From Actinomycetota bacterium (GTDB lineage Bacteria > Actinomycetota > Thermoleophilia > Gaiellales > Gaiellaceae): 64,000 bases of DNA. The stretch covers positions 62,001-126,000 of the forward strand of contig SIRU01000033.1 in assembly GCA_004366385.1 (NCBI GenBank), read 5' to 3'. The notes below the pieces were generated by a model, which saw only the letters and a list, made by a program, of their open reading frames with translations, made no database searches and had not been told where the DNA came from. Below are positions 57,366 to 64,000 of this stretch, piece by piece; position 1 is the first letter of the stretch; every line of letters begins with the position of its first letter. The position numbers and the translations under genes were made by a program.

Positions 57366-58212
57366 CCGCCACCTCGTCCGGGGGCCGGTCGGCGTCGATC
57401 ATGACGATCCCGGGAATGCGCCGCATCCACTTCCGCTGGTACGCGGCGTAGCGCCGCGTCCGCGTGACGATGCGCTCGAGCGCCTCGACGTCCGGCAGCG
57501 TCGCGAGCTCCTCGAGGCCCAGCGCCTGCTCGGCGGTGCGTGACATGCCCGCGGCACGGGCGCGCCGCACCTCGTCGACGACGCCGCGCTCGAGCATCCT
57601 CTCGGTGCGCTCGCGGATGCGGTCTTCGAGGACGTCGGACGGGACCTCGAGGCCTGTAATCAGCGTCGGCAGCCGTGTCTCGGAAGACCAGAGCCGGTCG
57701 TCCTCCGGCGTGAGCGATGCGCCCTGCTCCGCGAGCTCGAGCGCACGCACGACCCGGCGGCGGTCGGTGACGCGAACGGCAGCCGCTGCGCGAGGGTCGA
57801 GCGCGGCGAGCGCGGCGTGGGCGGCGGCCGGGTCAGCGTCGTACGCGGACTCGATCGCCTCGCGGGCACCGGGAGGCGCCGCAGGCGGCACGTTGAGATC
57901 GGCGAGCGCTGCGCGGAGGTAGAGGCCGGTGCCGCCAGCGACGACGACGCAGCCGTTCGTCGCGACCAGCTCGCCGATCGCCTCGTGCGCGAGACTCGCG
58001 TACTCGCCGACGGAGATCTCGTCCGAGAGCTCGCGAATCGAGACCAGTCGCGTCGGGCGCGCGGGTTGGTTCGTGAGGATCTCGAGGCCGCGGTACACCT
58101 GGAGCGCGTCCGCGGACACGACCTCGGTTCTCAGGCGGTCGGCAAGCGCCTCGGCGACGGCGGACTTGCCGGACGCGGTCGGCCCGAAGACCGCGAACAC
58201 CTCCGGAAACAC
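57334..58212 (-). CDS. miaA: tRNA dimethylallyltransferase
   Basis: A 292-residue MiaA that prenylates A37 of tRNAs reading UNN codons. P-loop FAVFGPTASGKSAVAEAL, VSADALQVYRGLEILTNQPA, VVAGGTGLYLRAAL and TRRYAAYQRKWMRRI are present. GTG 58212 or 58200 are likely starts; the frame upstream is formed by the dispersed repeat and is not homologous. It overlaps the dapF start by 32 nt. The MEP pathway supplies its DMAPP. Confidence 0.94.
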   Translation of the reverse strand: MFPEVFAVFGPTASGKSAVAEALADRLRTEVVSADALQVYRGLEILTNQPARPTRLVSIRELSDEISVGEYASLAHEAIGELVATNGCVVVAGGTGLYLRAALADLNVPPAAPPGAREAIESAYDADPAAAHAALAALDPRAAAAVRVTDRRRVVRALELAEQGASLTPEDDRLWSSETRLPTLITGLEVPSDVLEDRIRERTERMLERGVVDEVRRARAAGMSRTAEQALGLEELATLPDVEALERIVTRTRRYAAYQRKWMRRIPGIVMIDADRPPDEVADAILEVARAR

Positions 58213-58223
58213 GCGGTCCTCAC

Positions 58224-58298
58224 GGGGCACCCCGGCCCACCACCCACTGCGATCGTAACGTCGAAGTGCGAACACGTGGGACACGAGACTGTGAAAAG
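58224..58298. repeat. 75-bp dispersed repeat, copy 2
   Basis: Partner of 52051-52125. It fills most of the gap between the miaB stop and the miaA start, so it lies in the miaA leader if the two genes share a transcript. Confidence 0.8.
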
Positions 58299-58317
58299 AG
58301 CGTCAATTCTCGTCGGG

Positions 58318-59640
58318 TCACGCGGCCACGAGCGAGGCTTCTCGCCCGCGGAGCGTCGCCGACGTCGCCCCGTCGACGACCACGCGCACGAGGTCGCCGG
58401 GTCGGGCCGGACCCGCGAAGTTCACGGTCGTGTTCCGCCGCGTTCGCCCGCGCAGGAGCGAGGCATCGGTCCTGCTCGGCCCCTCGACGAGCACCTCCTC
58501 GACCCGCCCTACGCGCTCGGCGTTGCGCTCGGCGGCGATCCGCTGGACGACCTCCACGAGCTCCTCGAGGCGCGCGTGCTTCACGTCGTCGGGCACCTGC
58601 TCCGGCATCGCCGCGGCCTCGGTTCCTGCGCGTGGCGAGAAGATGAAGGTGAACGCACTCTCGAAGCGGACCTCCTCGACGGCTGTGAGCGTCTCCCGGA
58701 AATCGGCGTCGGTCTCACCGGGGAAGCCCACGATGAGGTCGGTGCCGAGCGCGAGATCGGGGATTGCCGTCCGCAGCCGCTCGACCAGCCGGAGGTAGCG
58801 GTCGCGGTCGTACGTGCGCCGCATCCGCCTGAGGACGCGCGACGAGCCCGACTGGAGCGGTAGGTGCGTGTGCTCGCAGACGGCGTCGCACTCCACCATC
58901 GCCGCCACGACCGGCTCCCGGAAGTCCTTGGGGTGCGGGCTCGTGAAGCGGATGCGCTCGATGCCGGGGACCGCGTCGCACGCGCGCAGCAGCTCCCCGA
59001 ACTCCGTCCGGAGGTCGGGGGCGAGGTCCCGTCCCCAGGAGTTCACGTTCTGTCCGAGCAGCGTGATCTCCTTGACGCCGTCGCGGGCGAGCGCGGCGAC
59101 CTCCGCGACGATCTCGCCCGGGCGCCGGCTCTGCTCGCGGCCGCGGACGGCCGGCACGATGCAGTACGCGCACTTCGAGTTGCAGCCCATCGACACCTGC
59201 ACCCACGCCTGGAAGCGGCGCTCGCGGTGCAGGGGGAGGTCGGCAGCGAAGCGCTCGTGGGTCCCGAAGCTCCCGCGCGGCACCGAATACCCGCCGGCCG
59301 CGATCCACTCGCCGAGATGAGCGATCGATCCGGGCCCGAAGGCGACGTCGACGAACGGATACTGCTCGAAGATCCGCTCGCGCTGGGCTTCCGCGTAGCA
59401 GCCCCCGACCGCGACCACGAGGTCGGGGTGCACGCGCTTCCGCGCGGCCGCGTTCCCGAGGTACGCGGCCAGCCGCGTGTCCGGCTTCTCCCGGATCGTG
59501 CACGTGTTGAAGACGACGACGTCGGCGTCCTCGGCGCTCACGGCCTCGCCGAGCCCGAGCGACTCGAGCATGCCCTTGATCCGCTCCGAGTCGTGAGCGT
59601 TCATCTGGCAGCCGAACGTGGTGACGTGGTATCGCCTCAC
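58318..59640 (-). CDS. miaB: tRNA-2-methylthio-N6-dimethylallyladenosine synthase
   Basis: A 440-residue radical-SAM methylthiotransferase. N-terminal UPF0004 domain with three cluster Cys (TFGCQMNAHDSERI, FNTCTIREKP, VGGCYAEAQ), radical-SAM GCNSKCAYCIVPAVRGRE, and a C-terminal TRAM domain (VNFAGPARPGDLVRVVV). It adds the methylthio group to the base made by MiaA next door. GTG 59640 has TACCAT 8 nt upstream. Confidence 0.95.
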   Translation of the reverse strand: MRRYHVTTFGCQMNAHDSERIKGMLESLGLGEAVSAEDADVVVFNTCTIREKPDTRLAAYLGNAAARKRVHPDLVVAVGGCYAEAQRERIFEQYPFVDVAFGPGSIAHLGEWIAAGGYSVPRGSFGTHERFAADLPLHRERRFQAWVQVSMGCNSKCAYCIVPAVRGREQSRRPGEIVAEVAALARDGVKEITLLGQNVNSWGRDLAPDLRTEFGELLRACDAVPGIERIRFTSPHPKDFREPVVAAMVECDAVCEHTHLPLQSGSSRVLRRMRRTYDRDRYLRLVERLRTAIPDLALGTDLIVGFPGETDADFRETLTAVEEVRFESAFTFIFSPRAGTEAAAMPEQVPDDVKHARLEELVEVVQRIAAERNAERVGRVEEVLVEGPSRTDASLLRGRTRRNTTVNFAGPARPGDLVRVVVDGATSATLRGREASLVAA

Positions 59641-59648
59641 CGAGCGGA

Positions 59649-59654
59649 ATGGTA
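59649..59654 (-). promoter_or_regulatory. TANNNT box 8 nt before miaB (leaderless promoter candidate)
   Basis: TACCAT on the minus strand, 8 nt upstream of the GTG at 59640. Confidence 0.35.
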
Positions 59655-59664
59655 GCCCCGCGCC

Positions 59665-60051
59665 CTACCGCGCCCAGTGCTCGAGCTCCACGCGCCCGCT
59701 CGCGCGCGCCCACGCGTCCAGCTGCTCGACCACCAGGCCCTCGACCGAGAAGCGCAGGAGCGACGTGCCGGCGAGCGTCTCCACGGCGCCGTCCTGTCCC
59801 GTCACGGCAGCCCACCAGCCGACGACCGCGCGCTCGCCGTCGACCACCGGCTCGCCGAAGCGGCACTCGGCCGCGACCTGCTCGGAGAACGCCCACTCGA
59901 CGTACCCGCGCGCCGGCTGATGCTCGCGAAACGGGTGCGAGACGAAGACGGCGTCCTCCGCGTACAGCGCAGCGATCGAGTCGACATCCGCGGCCGGCCA
60001 TGCTGCCGCCCACGTCTCGGCCCAGCGGCGTGCGGCGTCCCTCGCGTCCAC
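59665..60051 (-). CDS. SnoaL/NTF2-like fold protein
   Basis: A 128-residue cone-shaped-barrel protein: AARRWAETWAAAWPAADVDS, IAALYAEDAVFVSHPFREHQ and a beta-sheet region VVGWWAAVTGQDG, FSVEGLVVEQLDAWARASG. NTF2-like proteins include cyclases, isomerases and ligand binders; no family-specific active site is evident. Expressed alone between rny and miaB. Confidence 0.82.
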   Translation of the reverse strand: MDARDAARRWAETWAAAWPAADVDSIAALYAEDAVFVSHPFREHQPARGYVEWAFSEQVAAECRFGEPVVDGERAVVGWWAAVTGQDGAVETLAGTSLLRFSVEGLVVEQLDAWARASGRVELEHWAR

Positions 60052-60066
60052 TCAGTCGCGTGACGA

Positions 60067-60086
60067 GGGCGAGGCGCGCCTCGCCC
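60067..60086. repeat. GGCGAGGC palindromic repeat, copy C
   Basis: GGGCGAGGC and its complement around GC, followed by CCTAC, ending at the rny stop. Same family as 17152 and 22079. Confidence 0.7.
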
Positions 60087-61619
60087 CTACTTCGCCACCT
60101 CGACCGCACGGGACTCGCGGATGACGATCACCTTCACCTGCCCCGGGTACTCGAGCTGATCCTCGATCTCGCGCGCGATCTCGTGCGAGAGGAGCACGGC
60201 GCCGTCGTCGTCGATCTCGCTCGGCTCGACGATGACACGGATCTCGCGCCCCGCCTGGAGCGCGTACGCCTTCGCGACTCCCTGCTTGCCGGTTGCGATC
60301 TCCTCGAGCGCCTCGAGGCGCCGGACGTAGTTCTCCAGGCTCTCGCCGCGTGCACCCGGGCGCGACGCCGAGACCGCGTCCGAAGCGATCAGCAGCACCG
60401 CCTCGACGGTCTGCGGCTGCACGTCGTAGTGGTGCGCCTCGATCGCGTGCACGACCCCCTTGGACTCACCGTGGCGCCGGGCGAGCTGCGCGGAGATCAG
60501 CGCGTGGGAGCCCTCGACCTCGTGGCTCATCGCCTTGCCGAGGTCGTGCAGGAGCGCCGCCCGCTTCGTGGTCTTGACGCCCGCCTTGAGCTCGGCGGCC
60601 ATGATCCCGCCGAGGTGGACGACCTCGAGCGTGTGCTTGAGGACATTCTGGCCGTAGCTGGTGCGGTAGCGGAGGCGTCCGAGGATCTTCACCAGCTCTT
60701 CGTGGAACTCACCGCAGTTCGCCTCGAAGACCGCCTGTTCCCCCGCCTGGCGTACGTGCTCCTCGAGCTCCGCTTTCGAGTGGTAGTACATCTCCTCGAT
60801 CCGCGCCGGGTGAATCCGGCCGTCCTCGATGAGCTTGTCGAGCGTCATGCGCGCGACCTCGCGGCGCAGGGGGTCGAAGGACGAGAGCACGACCGCGTGC
60901 GGCGTGTCGTCGATGATGAAGTCCACGCCGGTCAGGTGCTCGAGCATCCGGATGTTGCGGCCCTCGCGCCCGATGATCCGCCCCTTGAGATCGTCCGAGG
61001 CGAGCTCGACGACCGTGACCGTGGCCTCCGCGGTGTGGCTCGCGGCGACGCGCTGGAGGGCGTCGGCGACGAGCGCGCGCGCCCGCCGGCGGGCATCGGC
61101 GCGAGCCTCCTCTTCGAGCTGGCGGACGTCCCGGGCGAGCTCGTGGCGGACGAGGTCCTTCGACCGCTCCATGAGCTGCTGCTTCGCCTCGTGCACGGTG
61201 GTGCCGGAGATCCGCTCGAGGGCTGCAAGCGCCTCGTCGCGCGTCTCCTTCAGCTCCTCCTGGAGGGCCTTCACGTGCACCTCGCGGTCACCGAGGCCCT
61301 GCTCACGGCGCTCGAGCTCGACGAGCTTCGACTCGGCGTCTGCCTCCTTCTGGACGACCCGCTCTTCGACCTTCGCGATCTCGAGCCGCCGGCCCTGAAC
61401 CTCCGCCTCGATCTCGCTGCGGAGCTGGACCGCCTGCTCCCGAGCCTCCACCTGCGCCTCGCGGCGCACGGCCTCGGCCTCTCGCTCGGCGTCTGAGAGG
61501 AGGCGTCGCCGCTGCTCCTCGGCGGCGCGGACACGCGACCGCGAGGAGCCGAGGAGGACGGCCGCGACGGCCACCCCCCCGACGAGGATCCCGATGAGCG
61601 CCGCGACGACCGTGAGCAT
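60087..61619 (-). CDS. rny: Ribonuclease Y
   Basis: A 510-residue membrane-bound endoribonuclease that starts bulk mRNA decay. N-terminal membrane helix (VVAALIGILVGGVAVAAVLL), long coiled coil (about 30-200), KH domain (LKGRIIGREGRNIRMLEHLT) and HD domain (RAALLHDLGKAMSHEVEGSH, then HHYDVQPQTVEAVLLIASDA). Uncommon in Streptomyces and mycobacteria, which use RNase E/J. A GGAGG precedes the ATG. The 233-nt gap before it (61620-61852) shows no gene or strong repeat. Confidence 0.95.
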   Translation of the reverse strand: MLTVVAALIGILVGGVAVAAVLLGSSRSRVRAAEEQRRRLLSDAEREAEAVRREAQVEAREQAVQLRSEIEAEVQGRRLEIAKVEERVVQKEADAESKLVELERREQGLGDREVHVKALQEELKETRDEALAALERISGTTVHEAKQQLMERSKDLVRHELARDVRQLEEEARADARRRARALVADALQRVAASHTAEATVTVVELASDDLKGRIIGREGRNIRMLEHLTGVDFIIDDTPHAVVLSSFDPLRREVARMTLDKLIEDGRIHPARIEEMYYHSKAELEEHVRQAGEQAVFEANCGEFHEELVKILGRLRYRTSYGQNVLKHTLEVVHLGGIMAAELKAGVKTTKRAALLHDLGKAMSHEVEGSHALISAQLARRHGESKGVVHAIEAHHYDVQPQTVEAVLLIASDAVSASRPGARGESLENYVRRLEALEEIATGKQGVAKAYALQAGREIRVIVEPSEIDDDGAVLLSHEIAREIEDQLEYPGQVKVIVIRESRAVEVAK

Positions 61620-61852
61620 CCGACCTCCAAGGAGGATTCGCCTTGTCCGCGGCAGCGAGCCGCGGGTCGCTCACACCCGGCGCCAAGCCCCTGGAGCCTG
61701 CGCCCGGACCGTCGTGCACGCGCTTCAGCTCAGGAGGTGACGCACCCTCCGCTGCGAGGTGGATCGATGTCGGAAGTCGAGAGCTGGATCGAGTTCACTG
61801 CGGTTCGGAAAGTCTCTGGCTATGCAGGGATAAGGCGTCGAATGGAAGCGCC

Positions 61853-62284
61853 TCATCCTAGCTCGCCGCCGGTGGCCGACGCAACGACCGTCGAGACCGC
61901 GTCGTCCGAGAAGCCCTTCCCCGCGAGGTAGCGCGCCGTCTTCGGCCCGAGCCCGCGTCGTTCGGCGATCGCGCGCGCGCGCTCGGTCTCGGGCTCGAGG
62001 GTCGCCAGCACCGAGTCGACGGTCTCCGGCGCAACGCCCGCGCGGGCGAGGTCGTGCCGGATGAGGGCATCCCCGTTCCCCCGGCCGGCGAGCACGCGCG
62101 CCCGCGACTCCGCGAAGCGCGTGTCGTCGAGCAGGCCCGTGCGGACGAGCGCCTCGATCGTCTCGTCGCGCTCGTCCTCGGGGTAGCCGCGCGCCCGCAG
62201 GCGCTCGTCGAGCTCGCGGATGCTCACGTCGCGATGCCGAAGCGCGCGCAGTGCCGCCTCGTGCGCCGTGCGCGGCTCGGCCAC
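61853..62284 (-). CDS. recX: RecA regulator RecX
   Basis: A 143-residue RecX with three-helix repeats: LRHRDVSIRELDERLRARG, GLLDDTRFAESRARVLAGRG, RRGLGPKTARYLAGKGFSDD. It modulates RecA filaments. Length is normal for a short RecX. GTG 62284 lies 3 nt after the recA stop, so it is co-transcribed. Confidence 0.93.
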   Translation of the reverse strand: MAEPRTAHEAALRALRHRDVSIRELDERLRARGYPEDERDETIEALVRTGLLDDTRFAESRARVLAGRGNGDALIRHDLARAGVAPETVDSVLATLEPETERARAIAERRGLGPKTARYLAGKGFSDDAVSTVVASATGGELG

Positions 62285-62287
62285 GAG

Positions 62288-63364
62288 CTACGCGTCGACC
62301 GCCGCGGCCTCTTCGGCCTCTTCGGCCTCCGCGACCTCCTCCGAAGGAGGAACCCCCGGGAGCAGCCGCGCGGAGATCACCTGATCCTCGGGCGCGTCCG
62401 CCTGGATCCGCGCGAGGATCTGCTGGACGAGGTCCGGGTTCTCGACGAGGAAGTTCGTCGCGTTCTGCCGGCCCTGGCCGAGCCGCTCGTCGCCGAAGCT
62501 GAAGTACGACCCCGCCTTCTGCACGATCTTCCGCTCGAGCGCGACGTCGAGGACCGACCCCTCCCAGGGGATCCCCTGCCCGTAGACGATGTCGAACTCG
62601 GCCTGCTTGAAGGGCGGCGCCACCTTGTTCTTCACGACCTTCACCCGCACGCGGTTGCCGAACGCCTCGGCGCCGTCCTTCAGCGTCTCGATGCGGCGGA
62701 TGTCGAGCCGCACCGACGAGTAGAACTTCAGCGCGCGGCCGCCGGGTGTCGTCTCCGGGTTGCCGAACATGACGCCGATCTTCTCGCGGAGCTGGTTCGT
62801 GAAGATGCAGATCGTGTCGGTGCGGTTGAGCGTGCCGGCGAGCTTGCGGAGGGCCTGGCTCATGAGCCTGGCCTGGAGGCCCACGTGGCTGTCCCCCATC
62901 TCGCCCTCGATCTCGGCCTTCGGCACGAGTGCGGCGACGGAGTCGACGGCGACGATGTCGAGCGCGCCCGAGCGGATGAGGAGCTCGGTGATCTCGAGCG
63001 CCTGCTCGCCCGTGTCCGGCTGCGAGACGAGGAGGCTGTCGATGTCGACGCCGATGCGACGCGCGTACGCGGGGTCCATCGCGTGCTCGGCGTCGATGAA
63101 GGCGCAGATGCCGCCGCGGCGCTGCGCCTCGGCCATCGCGTGGTACACGAGCGTCGTCTTCCCCGACGCCTCGGGGCCGAAGATCTCGATGATGCGTCCG
63201 CGCGGGAGGCCGCCGATCCCGAGCGCCAGGTCGAGCGCGAGCGAGCCGGTCGACACAGCTCCCACGGCCACCTGCGGCCGGTCGCTCATGCGCATGACGG
63301 ACCCCTTGCCGAACTGGCGCTCGATCTGCCCGAGCGCGACGTCGAGGGCTTCTTCTCGCTTCAT
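62288..63364 (-). CDS. recA: Recombinase RecA
   Basis: A 358-residue RecA. Start [20 protein letters not shown], Walker [17 protein letters not shown], Walker [22 protein letters not shown]1 [35 protein letters not shown]2 region and an acidic C-terminal tail ([17 protein letters not shown]). No intein. Order thpR-recA-recX. GGGAGG precedes the ATG. No clear SOS box was identified by eye. Confidence 0.98.
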   Translation of the reverse strand: MKREEALDVALGQIERQFGKGSVMRMSDRPQVAVGAVSTGSLALDLALGIGGLPRGRIIEIFGPEASGKTTLVYHAMAEAQRRGGICAFIDAEHAMDPAYARRIGVDIDSLLVSQPDTGEQALEITELLIRSGALDIVAVDSVAALVPKAEIEGEMGDSHVGLQARLMSQALRKLAGTLNRTDTICIFTNQLREKIGVMFGNPETTPGGRALKFYSSVRLDIRRIETLKDGAEAFGNRVRVKVVKNKVAPPFKQAEFDIVYGQGIPWEGSVLDVALERKIVQKAGSYFSFGDERLGQGRQNATNFLVENPDLVQQILARIQADAPEDQVISARLLPGVPPSEEVAEAEEAEEAAAVDA

Positions 63365-63397
63365 TCCGTCGTCCTCCCTGCTCGCATCGTCGACTCT

Positions 63398-63997
63398 CTA
63401 GGCCTCTTCACGTTCCGCGCGCAGTGCGCAGGACTCGACTACCTCGTACTCCGCGCCGGTCCGGCGCAGACGTGAAAGGAAAGCAGCGGCGCCGGACGGA
63501 GCGAACGGCCCGATCTCCGGCAGCGGCGGCTCGAGCTTGGGGCGCACCGGGCCGCGCGTACGCCCGCGGGAGCGCGCAGTGGCAAAGCGCACGACCGTGA
63601 CGTGCGGGAGCCACGGGCGCGCCTCGCGCTCGTACACGCCGAGGGTCTCCAGGCGGTCGTGCAGCCGCTTCGCGAGCCGTGTCGCCTCGCCCGCCGGGTC
63701 GGCGAGGACCAGCATCCCGACCGACCGGGTCTCGCGGTAACGCACCGGCTCGAGCGTGAAGGGGGCGCACTCGGCCGCGGAGTCGCGCAGCGCTTCGACG
63801 ATCGCGTCGAGCTCGGAGGCGGGACGGTGGCCGAGGAACGCGAGCGTGACGTGAAACGTCGGGACGTGCCGGTAGCCGGGCGCGGTGAGGTGTCGATGCA
63901 CCCACTCGCGGAGCGTCGCCGCGACCGCAGGAGGGAGCTCGAGCGCAAGAAAGAGCCTGAGTCGTTCATCCCCCTCGACGGTAGCCGCCGGGCTCAC
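63398..63997 (-). CDS. thpR: RNA 2',3'-cyclic phosphodiesterase (ThpR/LigT type)
   Basis: A 199-residue 2H-phosphoesterase. Two catalytic His motifs: FHVTLAFLG and PHVTVVRF (HxT). N-terminal LRLFLALELPPAVAATLREW and the C-terminal strand are typical. It opens 2',3'-cyclic phosphates on RNA ends. The GTG at 63997 is 3 nt from the window edge; a start beyond the window cannot be fully excluded. 33 nt before recA, probably the same transcript. Confidence 0.92.
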   Translation of the reverse strand: MSPAATVEGDERLRLFLALELPPAVAATLREWVHRHLTAPGYRHVPTFHVTLAFLGHRPASELDAIVEALRDSAAECAPFTLEPVRYRETRSVGMLVLADPAGEATRLAKRLHDRLETLGVYEREARPWLPHVTVVRFATARSRGRTRGPVRPKLEPPLPEIGPFAPSGAAAFLSRLRRTGAEYEVVESCALRAEREEA

Positions 63998-64000
63998 TCG

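Noticed and set aside
58213-58284. Extended N-terminus of MiaA reading through the dispersed repeat
   Set aside because: The same peptide arises from the repeat copy at 52051 where no gene exists; MiaA homology starts after 58212.
59649-61496. 615-codon plus-strand frame opposite rny
   Set aside because: Antisense shadow of rny; Leu/Arg/Asp-rich with no motif.
61643-61861. Short plus-strand frames between rny and recX
   Set aside because: No ribosome-binding site or plausible protein; ordinary spacer.

Overview
The window is one contiguous piece of a very GC-rich (about 70%) bacterial chromosome. Gene order and content suggest a deep-branching actinobacterium of the Thermoleophilia (Gaiella/Solirubrobacter-like) type. 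The signs are sepF-yggT-divIVA-lspA, a garA-ftsR-like pair, MurT/GatD, the MEP isoprenoid pathway (dxr, ispG), succinylase-type DAP synthesis (dapD, dapE, dapF), RNase Y beside recX/recA, many GTG starts and GTGA/ATGA stop-start overlaps. No CRISPR array, prophage, insertion sequence or rRNA operon was seen. One tRNA, tRNA-Pro(GGG), is present.

Layout. 1-2.1 kb: 3' part of murA, a degenerate HisB-like gene, ridA and a GNAT gene. 2.3-9.4 kb: a DHH-CBS-nucleotidyltransferase fusion, yggS, sepF, yggT, divIVA, a DUF167 gene, a DksA/TraR-like gene, lspA and rluD. 9.5-21.8 kb: the translation/isoprenoid/envelope block rpsB-tsf-pyrH-frr-uppS-cdsA-dxr-rseP-ispG-proS, interrupted by an antisense hydrolase and by two secreted beta-helix-like paralogues. 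22-29 kb: an accessory array of three ECF sigma genes, each followed by a single-pass membrane protein with the same unusual extracytoplasmic domains, plus secreted paralogues with a recent duplication and one frameshifted copy. 29-34.4 kb: a MoxR/DUF58/VWA (Bat-like) operon. 34.8-39.8 kb: multicopper oxidase, dodecin, a flavoprotein reductase, a thioredoxin-TPR protein and a HutF-like deiminase. 40-43 kb: pgsA, a small RsiG-like c-di-GMP-motif protein, an FHA (GarA/OdhI-like) protein, a MerR (FtsR-like) protein and apt. 44-48 kb: uppP, a zinc-ribbon membrane protein and two convergent primary-type sigma-70 genes. 48-52 kb: a class II amidotransferase, an HNH-associated repeat protein, murT and gatD. 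52-60 kb: nudix, dut, hflX, dapE, dapD, a VOC gene, dapF, miaA, miaB. 60-64 kb: rny, recX, recA, thpR.

How it fits together. Most genes serve cell-wall precursor supply (murA, uppS, uppP, MEP genes, dap genes, murT/gatD), division (sepF, divIVA, ftsR-like), translation and tRNA modification, and DNA repair. The accessory interest lies in the sigma/membrane-protein array (22.2-29.1 kb), the adjacent MoxR operon and the RsiG-like/FHA/MerR cluster, which together look like envelope and developmental regulation.

Points that stand out: both catalytic cysteines of DapF are serine; a HisB-like protein lacks most metal ligands; twelve genes carry a TANNNT box 6-8 nt before the start codon, implying widespread leaderless transcription; a hairpin can occlude the ribosome-binding site of an rpoD-type gene; a three-way-junction RNA candidate lies upstream of uppP; and several short palindromic repeat families are dispersed through the intergenic spaces. 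All functional calls rest on reading the translated sequence and recalling family motifs; no database search was run.
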